A stretch of DNA of 64,000 bases from Verrucomicrobiota bacterium (lineage in GTDB: Bacteria; Verrucomicrobiota; Verrucomicrobiia; Opitutales; Opitutaceae): the NCBI GenBank assembly GCA_019510185.1, contig JAEKKV010000013.1, positions 62,001-126,000 of the forward strand, written 5' to 3'. The position numbers and the translations under genes are program-made. Each line of letters starts with the position of its first letter. The first letter of the stretch is position 1. A model generated the notes under the pieces. The model was given only the letters and a program-made list of their open reading frames with translations, did not search any database and was not told where the DNA came from. Below, piece after piece: positions 33,890 to 42,505 of the stretch.

Positions 33890-35464
33890 ATGTTACGAAA
33901 GATTATCACGAAGTTGCGCGATACGTTTGCCTCTTCGTCCAAGGGCGAGCCGGCGAAGTCCGGCGGCCATCCCGTTTCTCAGGCCAAGCCAACCGCCCCC
34001 CATTCCGGCGCTCCGCGTGAGCGCGGTCCCAAGCCTGCCCAAGGTGGCGGCCGAGGCCAGCACGCCGGCTCGCAAGCCCGCCAGGAGGGCTCCCGTCCGC
34101 GCCACGATCAGGGGCCGCGCGGTGAACGCCGGGGCCATGGCGGTCCGCAGCCAGCCCGACCCGCCAAACCGGAGCGTCCGGTGATCGACCAATCGTTTGA
34201 CGGGCCCTCCCGCGCTCCCATCAAGCCGGTTTCTCCGGTGGTGATTCCGCCGCAGGACAACGCGTTCACCAAGCTCGGTCTCAACGACGCGCTCGCCTTT
34301 GCCGTGGCGGAAATGGGCTACGCCGAACCCACGCCGATCCAGGCGCAGGCCGTGCCTGTCGTACTCGCCGGCAAGGACGTGATCGGTTCCGCCCAGACGG
34401 GTACGGGCAAGACCGCGGCCTTCGCGCTGCCCATCCTCAACCGTCTCGGCGCGCATGGAAAGATGCGCTGCCTCGTCCTCGAGCCCACGCGCGAACTCGC
34501 GTTGCAGGTCGAGGAGGCGTTTCAGAAATTCTCCAAATACACCGACCTGACGACGACCGTCGTTTACGGCGGCGTTGGCTACGGCAAGCAGCGCGACGAC
34601 CTGAAGCGCGGCATCGACGTACTCGCCGCCACGCCCGGACGTCTGCTCGACCACATGGAGCAGGGTGACGTGAAACTCGACGATATCGAGATCCTCGTGC
34701 TCGACGAGGTGGACCGCATGTTGGATATGGGCTTCCTGCCCGACGTGAAACGCATCGTGCAAAAATGCCCGAAGGCGCGGCAGACGCTGTTTTTTACCGC
34801 GACGATGCCCCCCGAGCTGGCGCAGCTTTCGAGCTGGGCCCTGCGCGAACCCGTCGAGGTCAAGATCGGCCAGCGCCGTTCGGCGGCCGAAACCGTGGCG
34901 CACGCGTTCTATCCCGTGGTGGCCTCGCAGAAATTCGACCTGCTGATCGAGCTGCTCAAGCGCACCGAGTTCAAGAGCATCATCATCTTTACGCGCACCA
35001 AAATGGGCGCCGACCGCATCGCCCACCGGCTCAAGGCGGAGCAGCACACCGTCGGCGTGATCCATTCCGACCGCAGCCAGCGCGAACGCGTCGAGGCGTT
35101 GCAGGGTTTCAAGGACGGCTCCTTCGAGGTGCTGGTCGCCACCGACATCGCGGCGCGCGGTCTCGACATCGCCGGCGTGTCGCACGTGATCAACTACGAC
35201 GTGCCGGAAAACCCGGAGGACTACGTGCATCGCATCGGCCGCACCGGCCGCGCGCAGACCACGGGCGACGCCTTCACCTTGGTGACCGAGGACGATGTGC
35301 GCGACGCCCGCTCCATCGAGCGCTTCATCGGCGCCCCCATCGAACGCAAAAAAATCGAGGGCTTCCCCTACGTTTATTCCGCCTTGTTCGACGAAAAAGC
35401 CCTTGCCGAGGCCGCCGCACCGGCCAAGCCGACCAGCCGCCTCATGCGCGGCGCGCGGCGCTGA
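33890..35464 (+). CDS. DEAD-box RNA helicase, RhlE-like
   Basis: A 524-aa helicase. A basic low-complexity N-terminal tail of about 100 residues (Gly/Arg/Pro/Gln-rich) precedes the core. Core motifs: Q-motif PTPIQAQ, motif I AQTGTGKT, Ia PTRELAL, Ib TPGRLLD, II DEVD (in place of DEAD), III TAT (FFTATMP), IV IIFTRTK, V TDIAARGLD and VI HRIGRTGR. It would unwind RNA duplexes in ribosome assembly or RNA decay. The disordered basic tail is at the N-terminus, whereas most RhlE proteins carry it at the C-terminus. Followed by a strong terminator. Confidence 0.92.
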   Translation: MLRKIITKLRDTFASSSKGEPAKSGGHPVSQAKPTAPHSGAPRERGPKPAQGGGRGQHAGSQARQEGSRPRHDQGPRGERRGHGGPQPARPAKPERPVIDQSFDGPSRAPIKPVSPVVIPPQDNAFTKLGLNDALAFAVAEMGYAEPTPIQAQAVPVVLAGKDVIGSAQTGTGKTAAFALPILNRLGAHGKMRCLVLEPTRELALQVEEAFQKFSKYTDLTTTVVYGGVGYGKQRDDLKRGIDVLAATPGRLLDHMEQGDVKLDDIEILVLDEVDRMLDMGFLPDVKRIVQKCPKARQTLFFTATMPPELAQLSSWALREPVEVKIGQRRSAAETVAHAFYPVVASQKFDLLIELLKRTEFKSIIIFTRTKMGADRIAHRLKAEQHTVGVIHSDRSQRERVEALQGFKDGSFEVLVATDIAARGLDIAGVSHVINYDVPENPEDYVHRIGRTGRAQTTGDAFTLVTEDDVRDARSIERFIGAPIERKKIEGFPYVYSALFDEKALAEAAAPAKPTSRLMRGARR

Positions 35465-35485
35465 ATGCGGCCGCGGGTCGGCATG

Positions 35486-35517
35486 AAAAAGGCCGGACGA
35501 TTTCGTCCGGCTTTTTT
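35486..35517. terminator. Bidirectional rho-independent terminator
   Basis: Stem GCCGGACGA / TCGTCCGGC with a 2-nt loop, A-run on the left and T-run on the right. It serves the helicase gene (+) and the convergent aquaporin gene (-). Confidence 0.9.
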
Positions 35518-35535
35518 CTTTTAGCGATGTCCGGC

Positions 35536-36150
35536 TCAGTCTTCCGTGAGCGCCTTGAACGCGAGGGCGGCGGCCGCACCGCCTGCCAGATCGGCTCCGA
35601 GGTAAACCCAGAGTTGGCCGATCTTTTCAAATCCCATGATCACCACGCCGAGACCGACGGCAGGGTTGAATGCGCCGCCCGAAATACCGCCGACCGCCAC
35701 CGCGCCGGCCAGCACGGTGAAGCCGATGGCGAGACCGTAGAACGAATTGTCCAGCGTGCCCTTGGCCGTGGCGGTCTGGAGCACCACCCACGCGAGGGCG
35801 AAGGTGAAGAGGAACTCGACCGCGAGCGACGAACGCAGCCCGTGCGAGGCGGCGCCGAGAACGGGATGCCCGTGCAGCTTCACCACGAGGAGCCCGGCGA
35901 CAAGGCCGGCCGCCAACTGGGCGAGCCAGTAGGGAACGACGTCCTTGACGGGCAGCTTGCCGCGCAACCAGACCGCCAGCGTGACCGCGGGGTTGAAGTG
36001 GCCGCCGGAAATGTGGCCGCCGGCGAAGATCATGACCATGAGCGACGCACCGATGGCGAGCGGCGCCAGCGGACTGCCGCTGTGCACAGCCATGCCGACC
36101 GTGAAAACGAGGAAAAACGTGCCGATGAACTCAACGATATATCTTTTCAT
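35536..36150 (-). CDS. Aquaporin (MIP family)
   Basis: A 204-aa inner-membrane channel with the two NPA boxes, HFNPAVTLAVWL and AFNPAVGLGVVI. The N-terminus YIVEFIGTFFLVFTVGMAVH is typical of AqpZ/MIP proteins. It conducts water or small solutes; selectivity-filter residues cannot be placed with certainty. Monocistronic, 153 bp from the divergent ars operon, so a link to arsenic uptake or efflux is possible but unproven. Confidence 0.9.
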   Translation of the reverse strand: MKRYIVEFIGTFFLVFTVGMAVHSGSPLAPLAIGASLMVMIFAGGHISGGHFNPAVTLAVWLRGKLPVKDVVPYWLAQLAAGLVAGLLVVKLHGHPVLGAASHGLRSSLAVEFLFTFALAWVVLQTATAKGTLDNSFYGLAIGFTVLAGAVAVGGISGGAFNPAVGLGVVIMGFEKIGQLWVYLGADLAGGAAAALAFKALTED

Positions 36151-36274
36151 TAAACGGGTGGGTTATGGCGGAGCACCGTGGTGGCTCGCTTTTCCGGCTG
36201 CAACCCCGCACTTGCGCGTCCGTCGTTCCATTCCGTGCGACGATTGCGTGACAAAGGCTTTCGGGGCTTGATCT

Positions 36275-36294
36275 ATATTCTTAAATAGGAATGT
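36275..36294. promoter_or_regulatory. Putative ArsR operator
   Basis: ATATTCTTAAATAGGAATGT contains the dyad ATTC-N8-GAAT in an AT-rich island 10 bp before the GTG of arsR. ArsR/SmtB repressors commonly bind such AT-rich imperfect dyads overlapping their promoters. Confidence 0.6.
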
Positions 36295-36303
36295 AGTTTC
36301 CGG

Positions 36304-36681
36304 GTGAAGCTGGTCCAAATCTACGAGTGCCTGTGTGACGAGACGCGTCTGCGGTTGCTCAACCTGCTGCTGCAGGGGCCGCTCTGTGTGTGTCATTTCC
36401 AAACCATCCTGGGCGAGCCGCAGGTGAAAATCTCCAAGCACTTGGGCTATCTGAAGACACGCGGTCTCGTAATGGCGCGCCGCGAGGGGAACTGGATTGT
36501 CTACGCGCTGCCGGAAAAGCGGCCGCACGAACTCTCGGCTAATCTCGCCTGTTTGCAGGACTGCGCCGGGGATCAGGCTGTTTTTCGGCGAGATCTAGCG
36601 CGACTGCGGCAACTCGATCTCTCGTGCAGCCCGCTCAATGCCGCCGGAACGCCCGTCGCGCATGGCCGACGCTGCTGTTGA
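36304..36681 (+). CDS. arsR: ArsR family arsenic-responsive repressor
   Basis: A 125-aa winged-helix regulator starting at GTG (KLVQIYECLCDETRLRLLNL). The inducer motif is CVC (Cys28, Cys30) in GPLCVCHFQTILGEPQVKIS, as in classical As(III)-sensing ArsR. Extra Cys at 9, 11, 83, 87, 108 and a terminal CC are unusual and may add metalloid ligands. First gene of the ars operon, with an operator-like dyad at its promoter; arsenite would release it. Confidence 0.92.
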   Translation: MKLVQIYECLCDETRLRLLNLLLQGPLCVCHFQTILGEPQVKISKHLGYLKTRGLVMARREGNWIVYALPEKRPHELSANLACLQDCAGDQAVFRRDLARLRQLDLSCSPLNAAGTPVAHGRRCC

Positions 36682-36687
36682 ATTTTT

Positions 36688-37197
36688 ATGAACACTCCTG
36701 AAAGCAATCCCGCCTGTGGCTGCGCGGCTCCCGCCGCACCGGCTCCCTCCCTGACCCTTTCCGCTTTTCGCGCCGCGCTGATGGCGGCGCCGACGCTGCC
36801 GCTGACCGTGATCTGGCCGGACGGCGATCCGATCGAGGCGCATTTCCATGTGACCGAAGTGGGACGCGTGCAGAAGGATTTTGTGGACTGCGGCGGCACC
36901 GTTCGCCGGACCGTCACCTGCCTCCTGCAAACCTGGGTGGGCGACGATCTCGACCATCGCATAACCGCCGGGAAGTTGCTGAAGGCCCTCGATCACGCCG
37001 CGCCGGTGCTGGGCGACGAGGATCTTCCGGTGGAACTCGAATACGAGGCGTGCAACGTCGTGCAGTTGAAGGTCACGGACGTCGTGGCGGAGGCGGAACG
37101 CCTGGTCGTCCAACTCGGACCGAAGCACACCGATTGTCTGGCGAAAGACATCTGCCTGCCCTCGTCCCCGGGCGCGTCCGCCGGCGGCTGCTGTTGA
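36688..37197 (+). CDS. DUF6428 family protein in ars operon
   Basis: A 169-aa protein 6 bp after arsR. It resembles DUF6428 proteins found in arsenic operons: a Cys-containing N-terminus (NPACGCAAP), VIWPDGDPIEAHFHVTEVG, and VDCGGTVRRTVTCLLQTWVG. Cys-rich ends (CGC near the start, GGCC at the C-terminus) could bind As(III). Function undetermined; an arsenic chaperone or accessory role is inferred from context. Confidence 0.82.
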   Translation: MNTPESNPACGCAAPAAPAPSLTLSAFRAALMAAPTLPLTVIWPDGDPIEAHFHVTEVGRVQKDFVDCGGTVRRTVTCLLQTWVGDDLDHRITAGKLLKALDHAAPVLGDEDLPVELEYEACNVVQLKVTDVVAEAERLVVQLGPKHTDCLAKDICLPSSPGASAGGCC

Positions 37198-37202
37198 TTT
37201 CC

Positions 37203-37667
37203 ATGAAGTCCGAAAAACCCACCATTCTCATTCTTTGCACGGGCAACTCCTGCCGCAGCCATCTCGCCGAGGGACTGCTGCGCGCCGCCGTCGGCGATCT
37301 GTTCACCGTCGCCAGCGCGGGCTCGAAACCCGCCGGCTACGTTCACCCGATGGCCATCGCGGTCATGAAGGAGATCGGCATTGATATTTCCGGGCACAGC
37401 TCGAAGCACATGAACGAGTTTCTCGCCGGCGAGGTGGAGACCGTCATCACGGTGTGTGGCAACGCGGACCAGGCGTGCCCGATTTTCCCCGGCCAGGTCA
37501 ACCGCCACCACTGGCCGTTCGAGGATCCGGCGCACGCCACCGGCACCGACGAGGAGAAGCTGGCGATGTTCCGGCGTGTGCGGAATGAAATCCGCCGGAT
37601 CTTCACCGCCTACGCCGACGGCCGCCGCGATGAACGGAAATCTATGCCGAAGCGGACAGCGGTCTGA
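37203..37667 (+). CDS. arsC: Thioredoxin-coupled arsenate reductase
   Basis: A 154-aa member of the low-molecular-weight phosphatase-type ArsC family. The P-loop is CTGNSCRS (Cys12). The redox relay Cys85 and Cys92 (VCGNADQAC) has the same 7-residue spacing as Cys82/Cys89 of pI258 ArsC, and the catalytic Asp is in FEDPA. It reduces arsenate to arsenite for the pump encoded next. ATG at 37203, 5 bp after the DUF6428 stop. Confidence 0.93.
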   Translation: MKSEKPTILILCTGNSCRSHLAEGLLRAAVGDLFTVASAGSKPAGYVHPMAIAVMKEIGIDISGHSSKHMNEFLAGEVETVITVCGNADQACPIFPGQVNRHHWPFEDPAHATGTDEEKLAMFRRVRNEIRRIFTAYADGRRDERKSMPKRTAV

Positions 37668-37677
37668 TTCATCACTT

Positions 37678-38730
37678 ATGTCAGATTCGCTCACCAAAAA
37701 ACTCTCGTTCCTGGACCGTTATCTCACGGTCTGGATTTTTGCGGCGATGGCCATCGGCGTGTTGCTCGGACGTTTCGCGCCGCAGCTCGCCCGGGTGCTG
37801 ACCGGATGGAGTGTGGGCACGACGTCGGTTCCCATCGCGGCGGGGTTGATTTTAATGATGTACCCGCCGTTGGCCAAGGTGCGTTACGAGGAGCTGTCGG
37901 ATGTGTTTCGCAACAAACGCGTGCTCACGCTTTCGCTGGTGCAAAACTGGCTGGTCGGGCCGGTGCTGATGTTTGCGCTGGCGGCGATTTTTCTGCGCGA
38001 CCGGCCGGAGTATTTCGCTGGACTGGTGCTCGTGGGCATCGCGCGGTGCATCGCGATGGTGATCGTGTGGAATGATCTTGCGGGCGGCAGCCGGGAGTAT
38101 TGCGCGGGGCTGGTGGCGGCGAACGCGTTGTTCCAGGTGTTCGCGTTCGCGCCGCTGGCGTGGCTTTTTCTGAAGGTGCTGCCGCCGCTCGTGGGCGTGG
38201 ATCTGGGCGTGCTCGACCTGTCGGCGATCACCATCGGGAGCATTGCGAGAAGCGTATTTGTTTACCTGGGGATTCCCTTTCTGGCGGGCTGGCTTACGCG
38301 ACGGACGTTGCGGCGCGGGGAACGGGCGCGGTGGTTCGACGAAAAATTTCTGCATGCGATCAGCCCGATCACGCTGGGCGCGTTGCTGTTCACCATTGTG
38401 GTGATGTTCAGCCTGCAAGGTGAGCAGGTGCTGGCGCGGCCGCTCGATGTGCTGCGGATTGCGCTGCCGCTGGTGGTTTATTTCGGGATCATGTTTACGG
38501 TGACGTTCTGGATGGGGGTGCGTTCGGGGGCGGATTATCCGAGGGCGGCTACGCTGGGGTTCACGGCGGCGGGCAACAACTTCGAGCTGGCGATCGCGGT
38601 GGCAGTGGGGGTTTTCGGGCTCACCTCGGGCGCGGCTTTCGCGGCGGTGGTGGGGCCTTTGGTCGAGGTGCCGGCGCTCATCGCGCTGGTGGTGGTGGTG
38701 TTGCGCTGGAAGCGCCGGCTGGCGGCCTGA
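37678..38730 (+). CDS. arsB: ACR3 family arsenite efflux transporter
   Basis: A 350-aa inner-membrane protein with about ten helices, of the ACR3 (bile/arsenite/riboflavin transporter) family. [18 protein letters not shown] contains the conserved essential Cys, and [20 protein letters not shown] is the second family signature. It exports arsenite made by ArsC. It starts 10 bp after arsC and ends the operon. Confidence 0.94.
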   Translation: MSDSLTKKLSFLDRYLTVWIFAAMAIGVLLGRFAPQLARVLTGWSVGTTSVPIAAGLILMMYPPLAKVRYEELSDVFRNKRVLTLSLVQNWLVGPVLMFALAAIFLRDRPEYFAGLVLVGIARCIAMVIVWNDLAGGSREYCAGLVAANALFQVFAFAPLAWLFLKVLPPLVGVDLGVLDLSAITIGSIARSVFVYLGIPFLAGWLTRRTLRRGERARWFDEKFLHAISPITLGALLFTIVVMFSLQGEQVLARPLDVLRIALPLVVYFGIMFTVTFWMGVRSGADYPRAATLGFTAAGNNFELAIAVAVGVFGLTSGAAFAAVVGPLVEVPALIALVVVVLRWKRRLAA

Positions 38731-38777
38731 GATTTCCCGTTGCGCGTTTTGGGCGGGGCGGGTGATCTGGCGGACTC

Positions 38778-39380
38778 ATGCAGCTCGACATTCCCGCCGG
38801 CGATTTTGCCGGGTACATTTTTGATCTCGATGGCACGCTGATCGACACGATGCCGATCCACTACCGGGCGTGGGACGAGACGATGCGCCTGCACGGCTTG
38901 AAGGAAGCGCTGAACGAGGATTTGTTCTACTCATTCGGCGGGGTTCCCACCGTGCGTGTGGCGGAGCTGATCGGCGCGCATTACGGACTGACGCTCGACC
39001 CGCGACAGGTTGAGCACTCGAAGGAAACGCTCTTTCTGCGGAAGCTGGAATCGGCCGAGGTGGCGCACATCGATCCGGTGGTGGCATTTGCGCGGCGGGC
39101 GGCGGCAACGCATCCGGTGGCGATCGCCACGGGCGGGACCCCCAATATCGCGCTGCCGGCCATCAAGGCCGCCGGGCTGGAGGGATTGTTTAAAATCGTG
39201 GTGACTCCGCTCGACGTCGCGCCCGGGAGGGGCAAGCCCGCGCCGGACATGTTTTTGCTCGCAGCGGAGAAGATGGGCGTGCCTCCGGCGAAGTGCCTGG
39301 TCTTTGAGGATGCGGAGCCGGGTATTCAGGCGGCGCTCGCGGCGGGCATGCAGGTGGTGCGGGTGCCAAGCCGGCGGTGA
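38778..39380 (+). CDS. HAD family hydrolase (beta-phosphoglucomutase/YqaB-like)
   Basis: A 200-aa HAD-superfamily phosphatase: motif I FDLDGTLIDTMPIHYRAWDE, motif II Thr in IATGG, motif III Lys in GKPAPDMF and motif IV FEDAEPGIQAA. The helical cap inserted after motif I fits the phosphoglucomutase/YqaB (fructose-1-phosphatase-like) class. Substrate is probably a sugar phosphate. It stands 48 bp after the ars operon and before hisC, with no clear operon link. Confidence 0.88.
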   Translation: MQLDIPAGDFAGYIFDLDGTLIDTMPIHYRAWDETMRLHGLKEALNEDLFYSFGGVPTVRVAELIGAHYGLTLDPRQVEHSKETLFLRKLESAEVAHIDPVVAFARRAAATHPVAIATGGTPNIALPAIKAAGLEGLFKIVVTPLDVAPGRGKPAPDMFLLAAEKMGVPPAKCLVFEDAEPGIQAALAAGMQVVRVPSRR

Positions 39381-39425
39381 TAAAAGGCTTTTGCGGCGAA
39401 GGCGGATCGTGTTGATTGGCCGGCC

Positions 39426-40520
39426 ATGAATCTGGAAGCCCTCGTCAATCCCTCCGTTCTCACGCAGCCGGTCTACGAGCCGGGCAAGCCGATCGAGGAC
39501 GTGGCGCGCGAGCTCGGGCTCGATCCGGCGACGATCATCAAACTGGCGTCCAACGAGAACCCTTTCGGGCCTTCGCCTCGCGCCAAGGCCGCTGCGGCCC
39601 GCGCCTTGGATCAGGGCGAACTGTATCCGGATGGCGGTTGCGTGGCGTTGCGCGCCCGGCTGGCGCGGGCGTACGGGTTGGACGCGGGCCAGTTCGTGAT
39701 CGGCAACGGCTCGAACGAGCTGCTCGAGCTGCTCGGGCATGTATTCCTGAGGCCGGGCGACGAGGTGGTGATGGGCAATCCGGCGTTCGCGGTTTACAAG
39801 CTCGTGACGCTTCTGTTCGGCGCGAAGCCGGTCGAGGTGCCGCTCGTGAACCACAAGCATGATCTTGCGGCGCTGGCGGCGGCGGTGACGCCGCGTACGA
39901 AACTGATTTTCGTGCCGAGTCCGAACAATCCGACGGGCACGGCCAACACGGAGGCGGAGCTGCTGGCTTTCGCGCGCAGCCTGCCGGAGCACGTGGTTTT
40001 TGCCTTCGATGAGGCGTATGCCGAATATCTTGAAAATCCGCCCGATCTGCGTCCGCTCATTCGTGAGGGGCGGAAGATCGTCTGCCTGCGGACATTTTCA
40101 AAAATCTACGGCCTGGCTTCGCTGCGCGTGGGCTACGGTTACGCCTCGCCCGCGATGGCGGCCTTGCTCAACCGGGTTCGCCAGCCTTTCAATGTGAACG
40201 CCATCGGCCAGGCCGCCGCGATCGCGGCGCTCGACGACGGCGCGTTTGTGGCGAATTGCGTGCGGGATAATCGCGCCGGGCTGGCACAACTGGAGGCGGG
40301 TTTGTGCGCGCTCGGCTTGAAGACGGTGCCGAGCGTCGCGAATTTCATTCTCGCGAAAGTGGGCGATGGCGCGCGGGTGTTTGCCGAGCTGCAAAAACGG
40401 GGCGTGATCGTGCGGCCGATGAAACCTTACGGCATGCCCGAATGGTTGCGCCTCACCGTTGGAACCCCGGCGCAGAACGAGCGGCTTCTGGGCACACTCG
40501 CCGAAGTGTTGTGCGGCTGA
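39426..40520 (+). CDS. hisC: Histidinol-phosphate aminotransferase
   Basis: A 364-aa class I/II PLP aminotransferase. Characteristic motifs: LASNENPFGPSP, GNGSNELLELL, VPSPNNPTG, FDEAYAEY and TFSKIYGLASLRVGYG with the PLP-binding Lys226. HisC converts imidazole-acetol phosphate to histidinol phosphate; the enzyme may also accept aromatic amino acids. No other his genes are adjacent. Starts 45 bp after the HAD gene. Confidence 0.92.
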   Translation: MNLEALVNPSVLTQPVYEPGKPIEDVARELGLDPATIIKLASNENPFGPSPRAKAAAARALDQGELYPDGGCVALRARLARAYGLDAGQFVIGNGSNELLELLGHVFLRPGDEVVMGNPAFAVYKLVTLLFGAKPVEVPLVNHKHDLAALAAAVTPRTKLIFVPSPNNPTGTANTEAELLAFARSLPEHVVFAFDEAYAEYLENPPDLRPLIREGRKIVCLRTFSKIYGLASLRVGYGYASPAMAALLNRVRQPFNVNAIGQAAAIAALDDGAFVANCVRDNRAGLAQLEAGLCALGLKTVPSVANFILAKVGDGARVFAELQKRGVIVRPMKPYGMPEWLRLTVGTPAQNERLLGTLAEVLCG

Positions 40521-40529
40521 GCGGTCCGT

Positions 40530-42197
40530 TCAGGAGCGTGTGCGTGCCGTCTCGATCGCGCCGCGGAGGTTCAGGAGAAGCGCACTGCGATTGGGTGCGA
40601 ACAGGAACAAATCGCCGCCGAGCTTGCGATAGGCGGCGTCCAAAACTTCGACGGAAGGCTTTCGCATCGCCAGCAGCTGGCCGACGCTGGCGGCGAGCGT
40701 GTCGGTGTTGTTGAGCTCCAGGTCGAGCTTGATCAGGCTGGTGAGTGCCGCTTGGTTGAGAGGATCGCTTTTGACGGCTTGGACAAGCACTTGACGCGCC
40801 TGGCTTTTGGCTCCGACGGCCAGCAGGCGTTTGGAAACCGCCAGCAGGTTTTCCGCCCGGAGGGTCGTTTGATTGAGAAAGTTATTGAGGAAAAGCTGGG
40901 CGGATTCCGCGTCGCCCAATCCGTAGTGGGCGATGGCTTGCAGGCCGTTGAAGACCGAGGCGTAGCGCCGGTTCCAGCTGGGGTTTTCCTTTAAGAGATC
41001 GCGAACGAGTTCCAAGGCGGTCTGGTACTGGCCGGAAACGATGTTGGCTTCGATGGCCATGAGCCCGGCGCCCTCGTAATCGAAGCGGCGCAACTTGGTG
41101 TACTCATAGATGCGGCGGGCGAGCGCGGCGTCGCCGGTGTTCGCGGCAAAATCGGCCAAGGCCATCAACGCGGTGGGATTGTTGGCGAAATCACGGAGGA
41201 TTTCCTCCACGTTGGACTTCACGGCGGCCGCGTTGCCTTCTTTGTGGAGAGAGTAGATCAGGTCAATGCGGGAGCGCGCGTCGTTGGGATTGCCCAGAGA
41301 GCGAAGGAAACTTTCCCGTCGGGCCTCGGCATCGCGGCCGGCCTCGCGAAGGTAGCTGACGGTTTGGATGTAAATTTCTTCGTCCTTGGGGAGTTCGGAC
41401 GTGAGTTGGCGCAGATGATCGAGCGCGGCATCCTTGCGACCGCGTTCCCATTCCATACGCGCGTTGAGGAGGCGGCCGTCGCGTGTGCTTTCCAAGCCAT
41501 ACGCGTGCAGGATGTCCTCGGTGCGGTCGTAGTTGCCGCGGAAAAAACTGGCGGAAGCCGAGGCCAGGGCGATCAGTTGATTCCGTTCCGTCAGAGTTTG
41601 ATCTGATTTTAAAAGATCCTTCGCGATGGCAATGACCTGTTCGTCATCCTGTTGCTGAAGGAGGTAGGAAAAAAGCAATTTCAGGTAGCCTTTGTCGGCT
41701 TGATGGTATGGCAGGCCGTCCAAGAGAGCCTGCTTGGCTAAGTCAGGGCGTCGCCATAGGCCGTAAAACTGAATTAACAGCATGCGCCCTTCCTTGTTGG
41801 CGGGCGATTTGGTTACACCGATGCGAAGATTGGTGAAGGCCTCACGATATTTCTGCTCCTTTAACTGCGCTTGCGCCGTCCTGATAGAGGCATCTCCCCG
41901 GGTCACTTGGTAGGTCTGCCAGCGTGCGGGCAAAAGGAGCATGTCGACGTAATGGAGTTCCGTTACGCCGCGTTGGTATTTCACAAACGCATAAGCGGCT
42001 GACATCGAGCCGATCCAGCCCAGACAGGCCAGCAGCACGATCGAAAGCAGCAGGCGTTGCCAATAAATCTGTACCTGCCAGCCCTTGTCGGTGCGCCGCA
42101 GCGACAAGGGATAAAACCGTTTGAGTCCAAGAATCTCCTTGGATTGCCCCGGAGTGGTTTTCTTCAATTCAGCGGCATTGGGCAAGGGAAGGGGCAT
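40530..42197 (-). CDS. TPR-containing membrane protein, EPS-locus associated
   Basis: A 555-aa protein, not a recognised named family. Residues 1-45 are cytoplasmic, one transmembrane helix follows (LLLSIVLLACLGWIGSMSAAY), and the remainder is helical with TPR-like repeats (YREAFTNLRIGVTKSPANKEG, GNYDRTEDILHAYGLESTRDG, GDAALARRIYEYTKLRRFDYE). It lies divergent to the exopolysaccharide export genes across a 308-bp gap, so a scaffold role in polymer or cell-envelope assembly is inferred. Confidence 0.75.
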   Translation of the reverse strand: MPLPLPNAAELKKTTPGQSKEILGLKRFYPLSLRRTDKGWQVQIYWQRLLLSIVLLACLGWIGSMSAAYAFVKYQRGVTELHYVDMLLLPARWQTYQVTRGDASIRTAQAQLKEQKYREAFTNLRIGVTKSPANKEGRMLLIQFYGLWRRPDLAKQALLDGLPYHQADKGYLKLLFSYLLQQQDDEQVIAIAKDLLKSDQTLTERNQLIALASASASFFRGNYDRTEDILHAYGLESTRDGRLLNARMEWERGRKDAALDHLRQLTSELPKDEEIYIQTVSYLREAGRDAEARRESFLRSLGNPNDARSRIDLIYSLHKEGNAAAVKSNVEEILRDFANNPTALMALADFAANTGDAALARRIYEYTKLRRFDYEGAGLMAIEANIVSGQYQTALELVRDLLKENPSWNRRYASVFNGLQAIAHYGLGDAESAQLFLNNFLNQTTLRAENLLAVSKRLLAVGAKSQARQVLVQAVKSDPLNQAALTSLIKLDLELNNTDTLAASVGQLLAMRKPSVEVLDAAYRKLGGDLFLFAPNRSALLLNLRGAIETARTRS

Positions 42198-42505
42198 GCG
42201 AAAACAAGTATGCTAAGGATTAAAAGTTACGATGATGCATCAGATCAGAGGGGTGTGAATTTAACCTTGCCTCCGAAACTGGGTTGCATCTTCGTGGCTG
42301 CCACTGCTCTAGATTCCATCGGACTCCACAACATGAAGCTTTCGCGCGGCACAATTGCCATTGCCCATTCTTTAGCAATCCCCTTTTGTCCGACGTGCCA
42401 GTGGCTTTGAAGTCCAGTATGTTCTCCTGAGTTCAGACTTACCTTCATTGTTCATTGTCTCTTTCTTTGCCTCAAAACGACCTCCCAATATATCTTATAA
42501 CTCAC
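42198..42505. other. Divergent intergenic region with small unassigned frame
   Basis: 308 bp between the TPR gene (-) and the outer-membrane barrel gene (+). It is less GC-rich than its neighbours and carries an AT-rich promoter-like stretch (CAATATATCTTATAACTCAC) directly before the barrel gene start. A 67-codon minus-strand frame at 42245-42448 (MKVSLNSGEHTGLQSH at its start) has no family I recognise and could be a small gene or chance. Confidence 0.45.
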
